NCBI GenBank assembly: GCA_019677205.1
Contig: JAAMXY010000008.1
Span: forward strand, 1-30,894
From: Pinguiococcus pyrenoidosus
Taxonomy: Eukaryota > Sar > Pinguiophyceae > Pinguiochrysidales > Pinguiochrysidaceae
Length of the DNA: 30,894 bases
Direction of reading: 5' to 3'
This document shows positions 8,656-17,034 of this stretch, in pieces. The translations under genes were made by a program, and so were the position numbers. Numbering within the stretch: the first letter of the stretch is position 1; every line of letters begins with the position of its first letter. The notes under the pieces were generated by a model. The model was not told the DNA's origin and made no database searches. It worked only from the letters and a program-made list of their open reading frames with translations.

Positions 8656-10107
8656 GCTGCTGCTGCTGCTGCTGCTGTCCTTCTTCTTCTGCTTCTTGCT
8701 GCTCCCGTCTCGTACTTCGGCCTCGTTGCGACTGGGCTGTTTCGACCCCGCATTTCCAGCCGCACCCTTCTCCAAGTCTTCCTTCCCCTGTTTTGGCAAG
8801 TCGAGCTGCACTCCCTGCCGCTTCACACGCTTCCGAGGCATGCCAGGCGTCTTCGTCTCGAGCATGAAGAAATCCCCTCGAGGTGCGTTCTTCCGCTTCC
8901 GCTCTTTCTGCAGCTCTCTCGCTTGCCCGGAAGATCTTCGGGCCTTCTCAAGATGCTTGGGCCGTCCTGCAGCACCATCGCGAGCTCGCTCACTTGCCGG
9001 AGGTGCTGAGGAGCTACCTCTCATGGTGCGAGATCGCTGCGGCAGCGTAGAGCTAGGCGCTGGGACATCAGCACCCTGAGGACGGCCGTCCTCGTCTACT
9101 TCTGCTTTGATGAAACCATGGCTTCGCTTGAGCAGTATCCTTGCGCCATCCATGATCACCAGCCTCGGAAACATTACCCGCAGTCTCTCTCGGTACGCGG
9201 CTTCGGCCTCGCCGCCGGGACCTCCGCCATCGCTGTTGGCAGGATTGACAGGAAGACTCCTTTCCGACTCCCCCGAGGAACGGTTGCTTTCGGATCGCCG
9301 ATCCTTTGAGGCATCGCCGATCCAGTTGCAGAGCGCATTCCCCTTGAGATTTAGATGCGTAATGGCCTCACACTCGCGCAGCGCGTCGATCGCGTCCCAG
9401 CTTGCGATCTTGTTGTGGCCCAGATCCACAATCTTGAGTTTGCGACATCTGCTCAGCGACGGCGGCAGCTCGCCGATCCGGTTGTTTGCTGCGCGCAGTT
9501 CGACGAGACTTTCGGCACAGAAGCTCAGGTCCGGAAGCTCCTCGAGGCCGTTGCCAGTCAGGTTGATCTTCTGCAGGCCGTGAAGATTGGCCAGGTGCCG
9601 AGAGTTCACCCGGGGGCCAAGTCGATTCCTCGAGAGCACCAGGACAGTGAGGCTGCTCAGCTTCTTGAGCCACTCGGTGCTTTCAATCTGGTTGTCGTTC
9701 AGGATGAGCGCTTTCAGCGACTCGCAGGCTTCCAACGTCGACGTCGGGATGCTTGCAATGCGATTTCGCGACGCGTTGAGCGTCACCAGTGCCTTCAGGC
9801 CGCGAAGTCCTTGGAGCCCCTCTCCGCTGATGTCGTTCTCCGACGCCTGCAGCCAGCTGAGCAGAGGGCAGGCTGCCAGGACTCTTCCACGCAGGACGGA
9901 AAGCTTGTTCTTGGCCACATTGAGCTTTCGAAGCTGCGCCAGACCGGACAGATCCGCCAGGTCCTCCACTCCGCGGTTGCTAAGCTGCAGGTCGGCCACT
10001 TGCGACAGAGACGACGCGTCTGCGCTGCCGATAACCCCTGTCGCCACCAGTTTGTCCACTGTCACCTTCTTCAGTCGGCCCGGCTTCGCCCCGGGGCCTT
10101 TGGCCAT
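8050..10107 (-). CDS. Leucine-rich repeat protein with basic, low-complexity tail
   Basis: A 685-residue protein from the ATG at 10107 (context GCCATGG). An in-frame ATG at 10227 would add 40 basic residues resembling a presequence, but its context is weak. About ten SDS22-type LRRs (LxxLxLxxNxL, for example LRKLNVAKNKLSVL and LKALILNDNQIES) span roughly residues 38-262. They end in a typical LRR cap near 310 (YRERLRVMFPRLVIMDG). The remainder is Lys/Arg/Ser-rich with several basic clusters (KERKRKNAPR, RKRVKRQG, RGKKGKRS), suggesting a nuclear or nucleolar protein. An uninterrupted Ser7-Asn30 tract lies within the tail, encoded by pure AGC and AAC codons. LRR domains of this kind bind proteins; the partner is unknown. 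It is divergent from the Cys-rich membrane protein gene. Confidence 0.85.
8566..8676 (+). repeat. (GTT)30(GCT)7 trinucleotide microsatellite
   Basis: Thirty perfect GTT units (8566-8655) are followed directly by seven GCT units (8656-8676). On the coding minus strand they read as (AGC)7 (Ser) then (AAC)30 (Asn) inside the LRR protein. The absence of synonymous AAT interruptions points to recent slippage expansion rather than selection on the peptide alone. Confidence 0.98.
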
Positions 10108-10528
10108 GGCGAAACCCCGGCGGTGACGGATTCGCGCGCCCTTTGGACCCTTCGCTGGAAGCTGGGACAGACAGCGGAAAGCGGAGCGATGAAATGAAGA
10201 GCGCCGCGGCCCCTGAGCAATCATCATAAGATACAGCTACGGCCGGATGTGTACTGGGATCCCAGAGTAGGCGATTCGGATCTGGGTCCGGACTCGTCTG
10301 GGTCCGGAGGACTGCGGATTCAAATTGGGCGCTGGAATGTTCTTGGTTCTTGGGAGCGCAGACGCCGGCGCCATTTGGACGCTTCGTCCGTGACGTTCCC
10401 AGCGATTTTCGAGTTCTGCGCAATTGGTTGGTGCCCCAGAAGGCTGTGGCGCTCTCCGTGAGTGCGGATCATCCGTTGCGACGCAGCTCCTAAAGCCTGA
10501 CCGCGGGCCTTCGTCTCGGAAAGCGACC
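10108..10528. promoter_or_regulatory. Divergent intergenic region with direct repeat
   Basis: About 420 bp between the divergent LRR and Cys-rich membrane-protein genes, so it likely holds both promoters. It contains an 11-bp direct repeat, tctgggtccgg, at 10281-10291 and 10297-10307 (16-bp period), a candidate paired protein-binding site. No other element is evident. Confidence 0.35.
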
Positions 10529-11579
10529 ATGCAGCCGCCAAGACCCGGGACGCTGCTGCTTTTGGCTCTCCTGATAGCTGCCTACATCTTGGCCGCGGAG
10601 GGTGCGCAACTTTTTGGCAAGGCGCCCAAGGACGCGACGTCGACGGCGGAAGAGCTGGCTGAGCAAGTTCTCATCACCTTGGTTGTTGCCCTCACCCTGG
10701 CGGTGGCGGTCAAGCTGGCAAGTCGGCCCAGTGCGAATGCCTGGAGAGACAACTACATCGCCATCGTCCTCGCCGCACTCGTTGTTGTTCAGTACTACGC
10801 TCTGGGAACCGCGGTGATCCATATCCCGAACAAGCGAAGGTGCGGATTGAGAAGCTGAGCAAGGCGCTCCCCGCGGGGTTAGGCAAGGACCTCATGGATC
10901 TGATGCGGCGTTTGTGTGCCGTTCTTCTAGTTGGGGCGGGAGGATCATTCGATACGATTGTCTGGATAGCAGCAAAGGGGGGAAGACCTCGCGAACGGAC
11001 GACGGGGCAAGTAGCAATGAATGCTGGTGCTTGGGGAGCGGAACTTGCGAGGTCGACGGCCTTCCGACGAACACATCTGGGTGTCCCATGGATAGCACGT
11101 CCACCTGCACGGACCTCCGGGGCAACTTGGTGCCTCCAGAGATCCGACTATACTTCAGAGACTGCAACAGCACGCAAGGGCCTCAGTGCACCAGAGAGCA
11201 ACCCTGCACTCCGTGTGAAAGGTACGTCAAGTCGCCGTGCCGTGCATGTCTCAGCGAGAGGGTCAGTCCTTACGGAGTTTCTGCCCCTACCCCTACCCCT
11301 GCCAGGAGTACGCTGGAGCTGTTCGGTTCCGTACCGTGCCAGCTATGCTCATCGACGAATACCGGGGACTGTGATTTCCGAGATGGCATCGGTCCCTACT
11401 GCTGGCACCCCACGGACTACAACAGGTGCGGCGATCAATCCATCCATCCGCCCATGCGTCCGTCCCTCGATGCCCTTGTCTCACTCGGCCACTTACTTGC
11501 AAGGACGCGATTCAGCGAGATTGGTCCTTGTCAAAAGTGCTGCACAGAACCAGTCAATCAGACGCTGTGCAATACCTAG
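10529..11579 (+). CDS. Membrane protein with Cys-rich ectodomain (four exons)
   Basis: Proposed exons are 10529-10839, 10931-11221, 11306-11425 and 11504-11579, giving 265 residues. Every donor follows AG| (gtgcgg, gtacgt, gtgcgg). Acceptors are ttcttctag, cccctgccag and cttgcaag. All three introns (91, 84 and 78 nt) are phase 2. The N-terminus (MQPPRPGTLLLLALLIAAYI) is a signal or TM segment. Two more spans follow (LITLVVALTLAVAV and YIAIVLAALVVVQYYALG). Beyond residue 105 lies a Cys-rich domain: CWCLGSGTCEVD, GNLVPPEIRLYFRDC, CTREQPCTPCER, CQLCSSTNTGDCDF, GPYCWHP, CQKCCTEP. N-glycosylation-type sites (NTS, NST, NQT) suggest it faces outside the cytosol. I do not recognise a named family. 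Its 3' end is 61 bp from the convergent lectin-like gene. Confidence 0.68.
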
Positions 11580-11640
11580 GGAGGGGGCTCTTGCACCGAG
11601 CAGTCCGACTGCCATGGAATCCAGCGGGATGCTAGCCTTC

Positions 11641-13506
11641 TCAGAAGCCACCCATGGATCGTCCCATGCCGCCAGCCGCGCCTCCGCCGACGCCTGATTG
11701 GCCCGAAGAGACCATCGACGGGCCCTCCTCGCGTACCGTCTGACCCGGCAGCGGTCCGCCGGGGAACCCTTTCGAGCCGCTCTGATCGTCATCTTCTTGG
11801 ATGCCAGAGGGGCAAATGCGATACTTGATGAGGTTGTCGTAGAGCGCAAGGAAAAAGTCGCTGTCGTCTCCCATGCGTCCAGCACGTTCGCAAACGCGCT
11901 CACGACGCTTCATGAAGCTTGCGCTCGCCGTGTGCACTGCTTGAATCAGCAACGCGATTCTGCTTCTGATCTCCATCAAGATGGCCGGTGCTCCCGTCGC
12001 CGCGCTCTCCGAAACGGTGGATTCGTCCACTTGGTCTTCCTCCGTTGCAGAGGCAAACGCCGATGACCACAGCAGCTCCCCGCTCCCACTTATGATCTGG
12101 ACATCCGCCTCTCGTGTGAGCAGTAAGGCGGGGACTCCTGGCACAACGGGGGGGAGGTCTTGCGCTTGTTCGGCGGCCGGATTCGGCTTTCCTGCCTCGC
12201 TTTGCCATATGAGCTGCATTCTACCTCCTGCTTGCGCCGCCTTCCTTCGTACCGTCGCGCAGTACGTAGCGAATTGGAGTCCATTGTCCGAACCAGTGCA
12301 TCTCTCCAACGATAGCACGAATCTCCCGTCTTTCACCAAAATATCCGCATCGAGGTCTGTGGTCCACTTCACATTGCCCTCCGGGATTGCCTTCACCGAC
12401 GGCGTTAGCGTCTTCTCGCCGATCGCCGTCACGAGATTGCCGTTTTTCTCCATCAAGAGGTACGCGCAAACGCACTGTCTTGGGCCCACCTTCTGGCAGC
12501 GACTGAGGTGAGAGGCGGGGGTCATGGTGGAGCCCAACGCCAAGCTGAATTCCACAGGTGACTGGCGCTCGCAGTTTCTGATCATCGCCTCTCGCCTGGC
12601 CGCTTCTTCCGCTGCTCTTCTTGCCGCCTCGGCTTCTTCCGCTGCTCTTCTTGCCGCCTCCTCTTCTTCCGCTGCTCTTCTCATGGCCTCTTCCTCTTCT
12701 TCCGCTGCTCGTCTCATGGCCTCTTCCTCTTCTTCCGCTGCTCGTCTCGCGGCCTCTTCCTCTTCTTCCGCTGCTCTTCTCGCGGCCTCTTCCTCTTCTT
12801 CCCTCTGCTTCGCGGCAGCCTCTTCAACCGCCTCTCTCGCTGCTTCATCTTCGTCGGATTGGTCTCCTTCGGCGCTTCCTGTCCTGCCCTCTTCACCAGC
12901 TTGTCCCGCAAGCCCTTCTCCGGCGAATTGGTGGTTCCTTGGAGTCTCTTGCCCTGCTGCCCGTGCTCCTTGAGCCGCCCCTTCGCCCCCGGTCTCTTCC
13001 GCTCTTCCGATTTCGACTCTGTGATCATCTCCCAACCCTGCGCTCTCCTCACCAAGGCCTGCGATATCGCCTCCAGCTGCCGCTGCTGCGGCCTCCTCCC
13101 GAATGCCCTGCGTGGGACCTTGCTTGGAATGATCGTCTTGAAGATTCCTCCTCTCGGCTGGCGATTCTTCACTTGACTCTGCTGTGAACGCAGACGTCTC
13201 GCCACCACTCCAAGCGGGTTGCCTCTCATGGTGAGCAGAATCTGCCTCTGAGGCCCTGTCCTCCTGGTCCTCCAGCCGCATTGGCGCCGCCGACGCACTG
13301 CCATCCCTGGGCGTTGCCGGAGGAGGCGTCTCCTCGTCCCAGAGCTGGCGCCAAGACGGCTTCACGCGCTGGCGACCTGTCTTCAGCATCTGCTGGAAGA
13401 GCTTGAACTCCTTCTCCAGCGCCACCGGGTCCGGAGACTCCTCGGGGTCAGCGCCCAGCGTCAGCGTCATTGCAAGCAGCAGTAGGAGCAGCTGAACACC
13501 GCGCAT
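11641..13506 (-). CDS. Secreted coiled-coil protein with bulb-type lectin-like domain
   Basis: A 621-residue protein from the ATG at 13506. This start gives a clean signal peptide (MRGVQLLLLLLAMTLTLGA); an ATG at 13545 would bury it. Residues about 40-220 are acidic and low-complexity. Residues about 225-307 are a charged helix built from repeats of EEEEEAMRRAA type. Residues about 314-490 show three lectin-like strand units: AYLLMEKNGNLVTAIG, DGRFVLSLERCTG leading to LIWQSEAG, and ALLLTREADVQIISGSGELLWSS. These fit the B_lectin pattern (LxMQxDGNLVLYxxxxxLWSS), although QxDxNxVxY is degraded in the third unit. Several Cys (CQKVGPRQCVC) may form disulfides. The Gly-rich C-terminus ends GGAAGGMGRSMGGF. 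It is probably a secreted or cell-surface glycan-binding protein; the lectin call is inference from motif shape. Confidence 0.68.
   Translation of the reverse strand: MRGVQLLLLLLAMTLTLGADPEESPDPVALEKEFKLFQQMLKTGRQRVKPSWRQLWDEETPPPATPRDGSASAAPMRLEDQEDRASEADSAHHERQPAWSGGETSAFTAESSEESPAERRNLQDDHSKQGPTQGIREEAAAAAAGGDIAGLGEESAGLGDDHRVEIGRAEETGGEGAAQGARAAGQETPRNHQFAGEGLAGQAGEEGRTGSAEGDQSDEDEAAREAVEEAAAKQREEEEEAARRAAEEEEEAARRAAEEEEEAMRRAAEEEEEAMRRAAEEEEAARRAAEEAEAARRAAEEAARREAMIRNCERQSPVEFSLALGSTMTPASHLSRCQKVGPRQCVCAYLLMEKNGNLVTAIGEKTLTPSVKAIPEGNVKWTTDLDADILVKDGRFVLSLERCTGSDNGLQFATYCATVRRKAAQAGGRMQLIWQSEAGKPNPAAEQAQDLPPVVPGVPALLLTREADVQIISGSGELLWSSAFASATEEDQVDESTVSESAATGAPAILMEIRSRIALLIQAVHTASASFMKRRERVCERAGRMGDDSDFFLALYDNLIKYRICPSGIQEDDDQSGSKGFPGGPLPGQTVREEGPSMVSSGQSGVGGGAAGGMGRSMGGF
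12586..12801 (-). repeat. 33-bp coding minisatellite (EEEEEAMRRAA units)
   Basis: About six tandem, slightly degenerate units of 24-33 bp encode EEEEEAARRAA/EEEEEAMRRAA and shorter EEAEAARRAA variants. They form the coiled coil of the lectin-like protein. Central units are nearly identical and outer ones diverge or lose codons, the usual picture of expansion from the middle. Confidence 0.88.
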
Positions 13507-13963
13507 TGCCAACTTCTCGCCGCCGCTCTCGCAGGCCCCTCTCAAGCAATTTGCAAGGATAGAGCGTCGCTGACGAACGCCATGTGATATTTAGGCGCGA
13601 ATGGCGCTCTGAGGGCCCTTTTGTGGCGCAGTGAGCGATTTCGTGTCGCGCCGCCTGCATTGGTGTCGCGCCCTTCTTGTCCATCTGTCATCGGATCGCC
13701 GCGCAATGAAGCCGAGCTCACCGGGTCTTTGTAGCTTCAGAAGGACGACATGAACGCATCGCAGCCAGGCATCGCGTAAGGATGAGAAGACGAGAGAGCT
13801 CTGAAGCTCAGGGGGGAGTCGAAACCGGCGATATTGGATGGACTTCAGCGCTGCGCTTCATGTGGCGGACGCGAAGGGGAAATGGAGCAGCCAGATCTTG
13901 TCTTCTTCTTCTTCCTTTTCTTCTTCCTTTTCTCCTTCCTCTTTCGAGTCTGGCCATGACCCA
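13507..13963. other. Intergenic with 45-nt CT tract
   Basis: About 450 bp between two minus-strand genes. It should hold the promoter of the lectin-like gene and the 3' UTR of the acidic protein. A pyrimidine tract of CTT/TTCC units lies at 13901-13945. On the transcribed minus strand it is a purine run 19 nt past the stop codon. No gene is seen. Confidence 0.4.
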
Positions 13964-14995
13964 TCAAAGCGCGTGATTCTCAAGCGCCGCGATGACATCT
14001 TCGTCCCTCCAATTCCTGGCGGCCTCGCTCGGCGGTGCCAGCCGATACATGTGACCAAGCTGCACGGAAGGGGGATCCATCGCGAGCACATCATGATGGA
14101 CGACGCACACCGCCATCGCGTCCTCGTCTAGTATTCGATAAGTCACGACCTTCATGCCGCCAGCAGGTTTACCTTGCAAAAAGAGCAAAAGGGAATCAGC
14201 CAGCATCACTTCGCAGCGAGCGCAAGTGAAACGCGTCGTACCGAATCGAAGGGTGGCGACGTTTGCCGCAGGGTAGAAGACGCCCTCTCCGGGCACGCCG
14301 TGGTGCCGCCAGTTCATATAGGTCCACCCCTGCATGGGCATGGACTCGAACTCCGGCTCGTCCCCCTCGAAGAAGTCCCCTTCGTCGTCTGGCTGCTCAT
14401 GCTCTTCCAGCTCTGGCGGATCCCGATCTCCCTCTGCAGCTAGCTCGTCCCCTTCTACGCCGCCTTCGGCGGTGTGGTCTTCACCTGCTTCTACATCCCC
14501 GTTTGCCTCGCCATCTATTCCCCCTTCTGCGTCTTCCCCCGCTGCTGCTGCTGCTGCTGCTGCTTCCCCTTCCTCCGGTTCCTCGTCCCCGTAGGTCGCC
14601 GACTGCGAGATCAAGTAGTCCAGCTTGCACAGCCCCGCCGGACGAGGCAGGTCATCATCGGCTGTGTCGTCAGCGACACCATCCTGCGATATCCAAGAGA
14701 CCCGAGTCAGACGCTTCGCTCGACCACGTGGAGGTGTCGGGAAAGAGGGAGACGAAAGAGGCACCGGGGCGTCTCCGGGCAGGCGGGTGAGTTGCATGAC
14801 GACGCGCTCGCTCAGCGCCAGCTTGCCATTTGCGGTCGGCGACGGAGAGAATGTGCTCCAGGTCAATGCGCCCATATCTGGACCGGCAAAAGTGGCGCCA
14901 AGGGGAGCTAAAAGGGCCAGAAAGGTGAGCGATCGTAGCAGAGAAGGGGCGAAACTTTGGGCGCATCTCACGTCTTCTGATAAGAACGACTTCAT
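13964..14995 (-). CDS. Acidic signal-peptide protein, unknown function
   Basis: A 343-residue protein from the ATG at 14995; an ATG at 15034 adds 13 residues. A hydrophobic stretch (LLRSLTFLALLAPLGATFAG, about 19-38) looks like a signal peptide or anchor. The middle, about 133-228, is Glu/Asp/Ala/Gly-rich, including an Ala run encoded by GC-rich codons (DNA about 14538-14565). The C-terminal 110 residues look folded: WTYMNWRHHGVPGEGVFY, FTCARCEVMLADSLLLFL, GGMKVVTYRILDEDAM. The CARC pair could bind metal or form a disulfide, but no family is recognised. The ATFAGP right after the hydrophobic core resembles the ASAFAP cleavage motif of secondary-plastid targeting, though the following residues are not clearly transit-like. 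It is likely in the secretory route; function unknown. Confidence 0.62.
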   Translation of the reverse strand: MKSFLSEDVRCAQSFAPSLLRSLTFLALLAPLGATFAGPDMGALTWSTFSPSPTANGKLALSERVVMQLTRLPGDAPVPLSSPSFPTPPRGRAKRLTRVSWISQDGVADDTADDDLPRPAGLCKLDYLISQSATYGDEEPEEGEAAAAAAAAGEDAEGGIDGEANGDVEAGEDHTAEGGVEGDELAAEGDRDPPELEEHEQPDDEGDFFEGDEPEFESMPMQGWTYMNWRHHGVPGEGVFYPAANVATLRFGTTRFTCARCEVMLADSLLLFLQGKPAGGMKVVTYRILDEDAMAVCVVHHDVLAMDPPSVQLGHMYRLAPPSEAARNWRDEDVIAALENHAL

Positions 14996-15306
14996 TGAGA
15001 GCCGAGAAGGGCTGAAAATCGGCATCGAAGGCATGACACGTCAGCGAGAGCCGCCAAGTGCCGCATACGAAGCTCGCCCAGTCTACATCCATCGCCTTTG
15101 CATGGTAAAACGCGCGCCGCCAAGATTGCGTTCACTTCGTACATTCGGGCGCACGCATTCAAGCGCTGCCGATGGTTCCAAATGGGTCAGATGGTTCGAA
15201 GAGGGGATGTATGTGTACAGAGGGGTGGAGTCCGCGGAGGTTCAAAGTCCTCAGAGGGGTGGAAGCGCAGAACCAGGAGAGCGCCCTTCCTCTGAAGATT
15301 TCGGCA
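14996..15306. other. Intergenic, promoter side of the acidic-protein gene
   Basis: About 310 bp upstream of the acidic-protein gene (minus) and of the candidate two-exon gene (plus). No conserved element is recognised. If the plus-strand candidate has an earlier exon or an upstream start (ATG at 15172 in frame), it would lie here. Confidence 0.3.
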
Positions 15307-15934
15307 ATGTCATGTGCGGTGTGCTTGCGGTGGTTCACAAGCCCTATGTGCGGCAAAAAGGCCAACGAGAAGCGGCTTCCGGATGGTCGGCGAGGTTGCT
15401 CCTTGCACAAGGACAAAGACCAAAGACGCTGGACTGGTGGTTCTGACGACCAACTGCCAACTGCCAACTGCCAACTGCCAATGGAACGGTGCTCCTTCCT
15501 GTTCTTCGCCCACAGCTCCGGTGGATCTGCTCAAGCATATCTCCCAGCTGCTTGCTAGCGAGGTGGACGGAGCGCCGAACGCTGCGATGCGGAGCATCCA
15601 CGCCGTCGCACAGCCGCTGCCTCGCTCCACGAGCGCAGATCCCCCTCCTGAATCTGCGGCCGTCGCCGGAGGAGGCCGCTCAGATTTGACGGAGGAAACA
15701 CTAGAAACATACCGTCGCATTGTCGGGCCATGCTCGAGCGCTGAGCACACCGAAGGAAAGCGGCTGGATTCCTTGCATCCTACGTCAGCGAGACGAAAAG
15801 GGCGGCGCTCAAGTGACCCCAGCGAGGGGGGACTCCGTATCGGGGAGAGGCCCGATGCAGCGAGATGCCGCTCCAGGAGGAGGTTGCCGGATCTCGCCGC
15901 CGGGAAGGACGCCACAGCTCGACGCTATTTGTGA
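15307..15934 (+). CDS. Candidate two-exon small Cys/His protein
   Basis: Proposed exons are 15307-15436 and 15516-15934, giving 182 residues. The donor is ACTG|GTGGTT. The acceptor ttcctgttcttcgcccacag is excellent, and the 79-nt intron matches the sizes seen in neighbours. Splicing joins QRRWT directly to APVDLLKHISQLLASEVD, restoring one frame. Exon 1 has a possible zinc-binding set: CAVC (3-6), CGKK (15-18), GCSLH (30-34). Exon 2 contains an amphipathic helix, a Pro/Ala linker and LTEETLETYRRIVG. A start at 15172 in the same frame is possible. The stop overlaps the 3' end of the convergent rlmH gene by 10 nt, so exon 2 may really end earlier or continue by another splice. No homologue is recognised; the main support is the splice geometry. 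Confidence 0.38.
15450..15482. repeat. 7-bp tandem repeat CCAACTG, about 4.6 units
   Basis: Four perfect CCAACTG units plus a partial one lie inside the proposed 79-nt intron of the candidate plus-strand gene. Because the period is not a multiple of three, the repeat is more compatible with intron than with exon. Confidence 0.9.
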
Positions 15935-16611
15935 TACTTCGTCCCGAGGCGGATCTGCGATGCGCGGTAGATCTGCTCCGCGAGCAAGACCCGCGCAAAC
16001 TGGTGGGTCAGGGTGAGCGGCCCCAGGCTAAGACTTGGCAATCCCAGTCCCTGCAATGCAGCCGGCAGCCTGCCAGAACATAGCCTTGCTGAGTCCGGCT
16101 GCAACCCACGCAAGCAGCTCTGGCCTCCGGGAGCTGACGTACCCTTCTGCACCCCCGATCACAAAGCAGACGCGGCTCCCGCCCTCCTCGAGCCACTTGT
16201 ACATTTGCTCGGAGAACTGCTCGCTGCTCAGACTCTGTCGCCAAGACATGGAGCATCCTTAGGACGTCCGCAGCTCGAACCCCTCTCCAACCGCAGCAGC
16301 ATCCCATGCCCAAGGCCCACCTTTCCTTGCACCTCCAGCAACACGTGCAGCAGCTTCGGTCGATCCCTGACCTTTCCAAAGACCAAGTTGCAGCGCGGCG
16401 CGGTTAGGACGCATCTCCGCCTCCCCCCGGGGCAAGCTGCTTCCCCTCGTACCACGGACGCTACGAGGTCGTTGTCGGACTTGAGCCACTCCGTCCGCAG
16501 CTCCAGCTGTCCCCGACAGCGCGTTTCGTACATGTCGTAGGCCTCGGACACCCACTTTAGCCCGCCGGCCTTCTTGGTCCCCACGATCTTGATGGACACC
16601 TGCAGACCCAT
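15925..16611 (-). CDS. rlmH: RlmH-type 23S rRNA pseudouridine methyltransferase (three exons)
   Basis: Proposed exons are 16611-16372, 16234-16143 and 16069-15925, giving 158 residues (E. coli RlmH has 155). RlmH is a SPOUT enzyme that uses SAM to N3-methylate pseudouridine in helix 69 of 23S rRNA. Here it would act in mitochondria or plastid. Exon 1 gives the N-terminus (VSIKIVGTKKAGGLKWVSEAY). Exon 2 gives LSSEQFSE and the SAM-site FVIGGAEG. Exon 3 gives the C-terminal knot (LSLGPLTLTHQFARVLLAEQ) ending RLGTKYHK. Intron 2 (16142-16070; gtacgt...ctggcag) is firmly placed because it restores GGAEGLPAAL in frame. Intron 1 (16371-16235) is less sure and leaves a four-residue insertion before LSSE. 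No targeting peptide is seen from the 16611 ATG. The open frame upstream lacks a Met but is basic (PRYLHRSALHLR), so a missing 5' exon is possible. Confidence 0.85.
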
Positions 16612-17034
16612 CCGGAGGTGTAGCGCGGATCTGTGGAGATACCTTGGCGTCAGATTTGCATCGGATTGTCAGCACTCTGTGAGCACGTTGTGCTCTCACG
16701 TCAGCCTCTGTAGACACGTGATGACCACGAAAGTGATCAAACATGTCTTCATGGGCTCTCGTCCTCTGCCTCGCGCGCTTTGCGCCCAAAGCCTCAGCTT
16801 TGACGCCCGAAAGCCGCAGACTGCGCGACACGAGCACCGTGTCGCGTACAGCGGTTTCAAAATGGAAAACAAAGTTTGGCTTTGCTACGGCCGATTTTGG
16901 GCGCTTCCGGATGAGAAATGAGAAGCGCCGAAGTTCTGCCATACGTGGCGTGAGACACAGGCAGCGGCGCTGCGGCGCTGTTGTACGGCGACGGAGCTGA
17001 TCCTAGGCAGCGCGTAGTGGGAAATCGGAGGACG
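16612..17034. promoter_or_regulatory. Divergent intergenic region (rlmH / cytochrome b561)
   Basis: About 420 bp between divergent starts. It likely holds both promoters, and possibly an upstream exon of rlmH. Open frames on both strands (for example plus 16743-17000) lack family signatures. No motif is firmly recognised. Confidence 0.35.

Noticed and set aside
9355-10197. Plus-strand frame of 280 codons opposite the LRR protein
   Set aside because: The minus strand carries clear LRR repeats over the same bases. The plus frame is the mirror of the repeat and has no family match.
11281-11305. CCCCTA-type repeat resembling telomeric DNA
   Set aside because: There are only about three units, and they form the pyrimidine tract before the 3' splice site (gccag) of intron 2 in the Cys-rich gene. 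A splicing role explains it.
15450-15482. Short tandem array considered as CRISPR-like or a mobile-element footprint
   Set aside because: It is a 7-bp direct tandem repeat without spacers, terminal inverted repeats or a transposase nearby. Simple slippage explains it.
16743-17000. Plus-strand frame starting MSSWALVLCLARFAPKAS, which looks like a signal peptide
   Set aside because: It ends before cytochrome b561, is in a different frame, no splice joins it cleanly to that gene, and the rest is Arg-rich noise.
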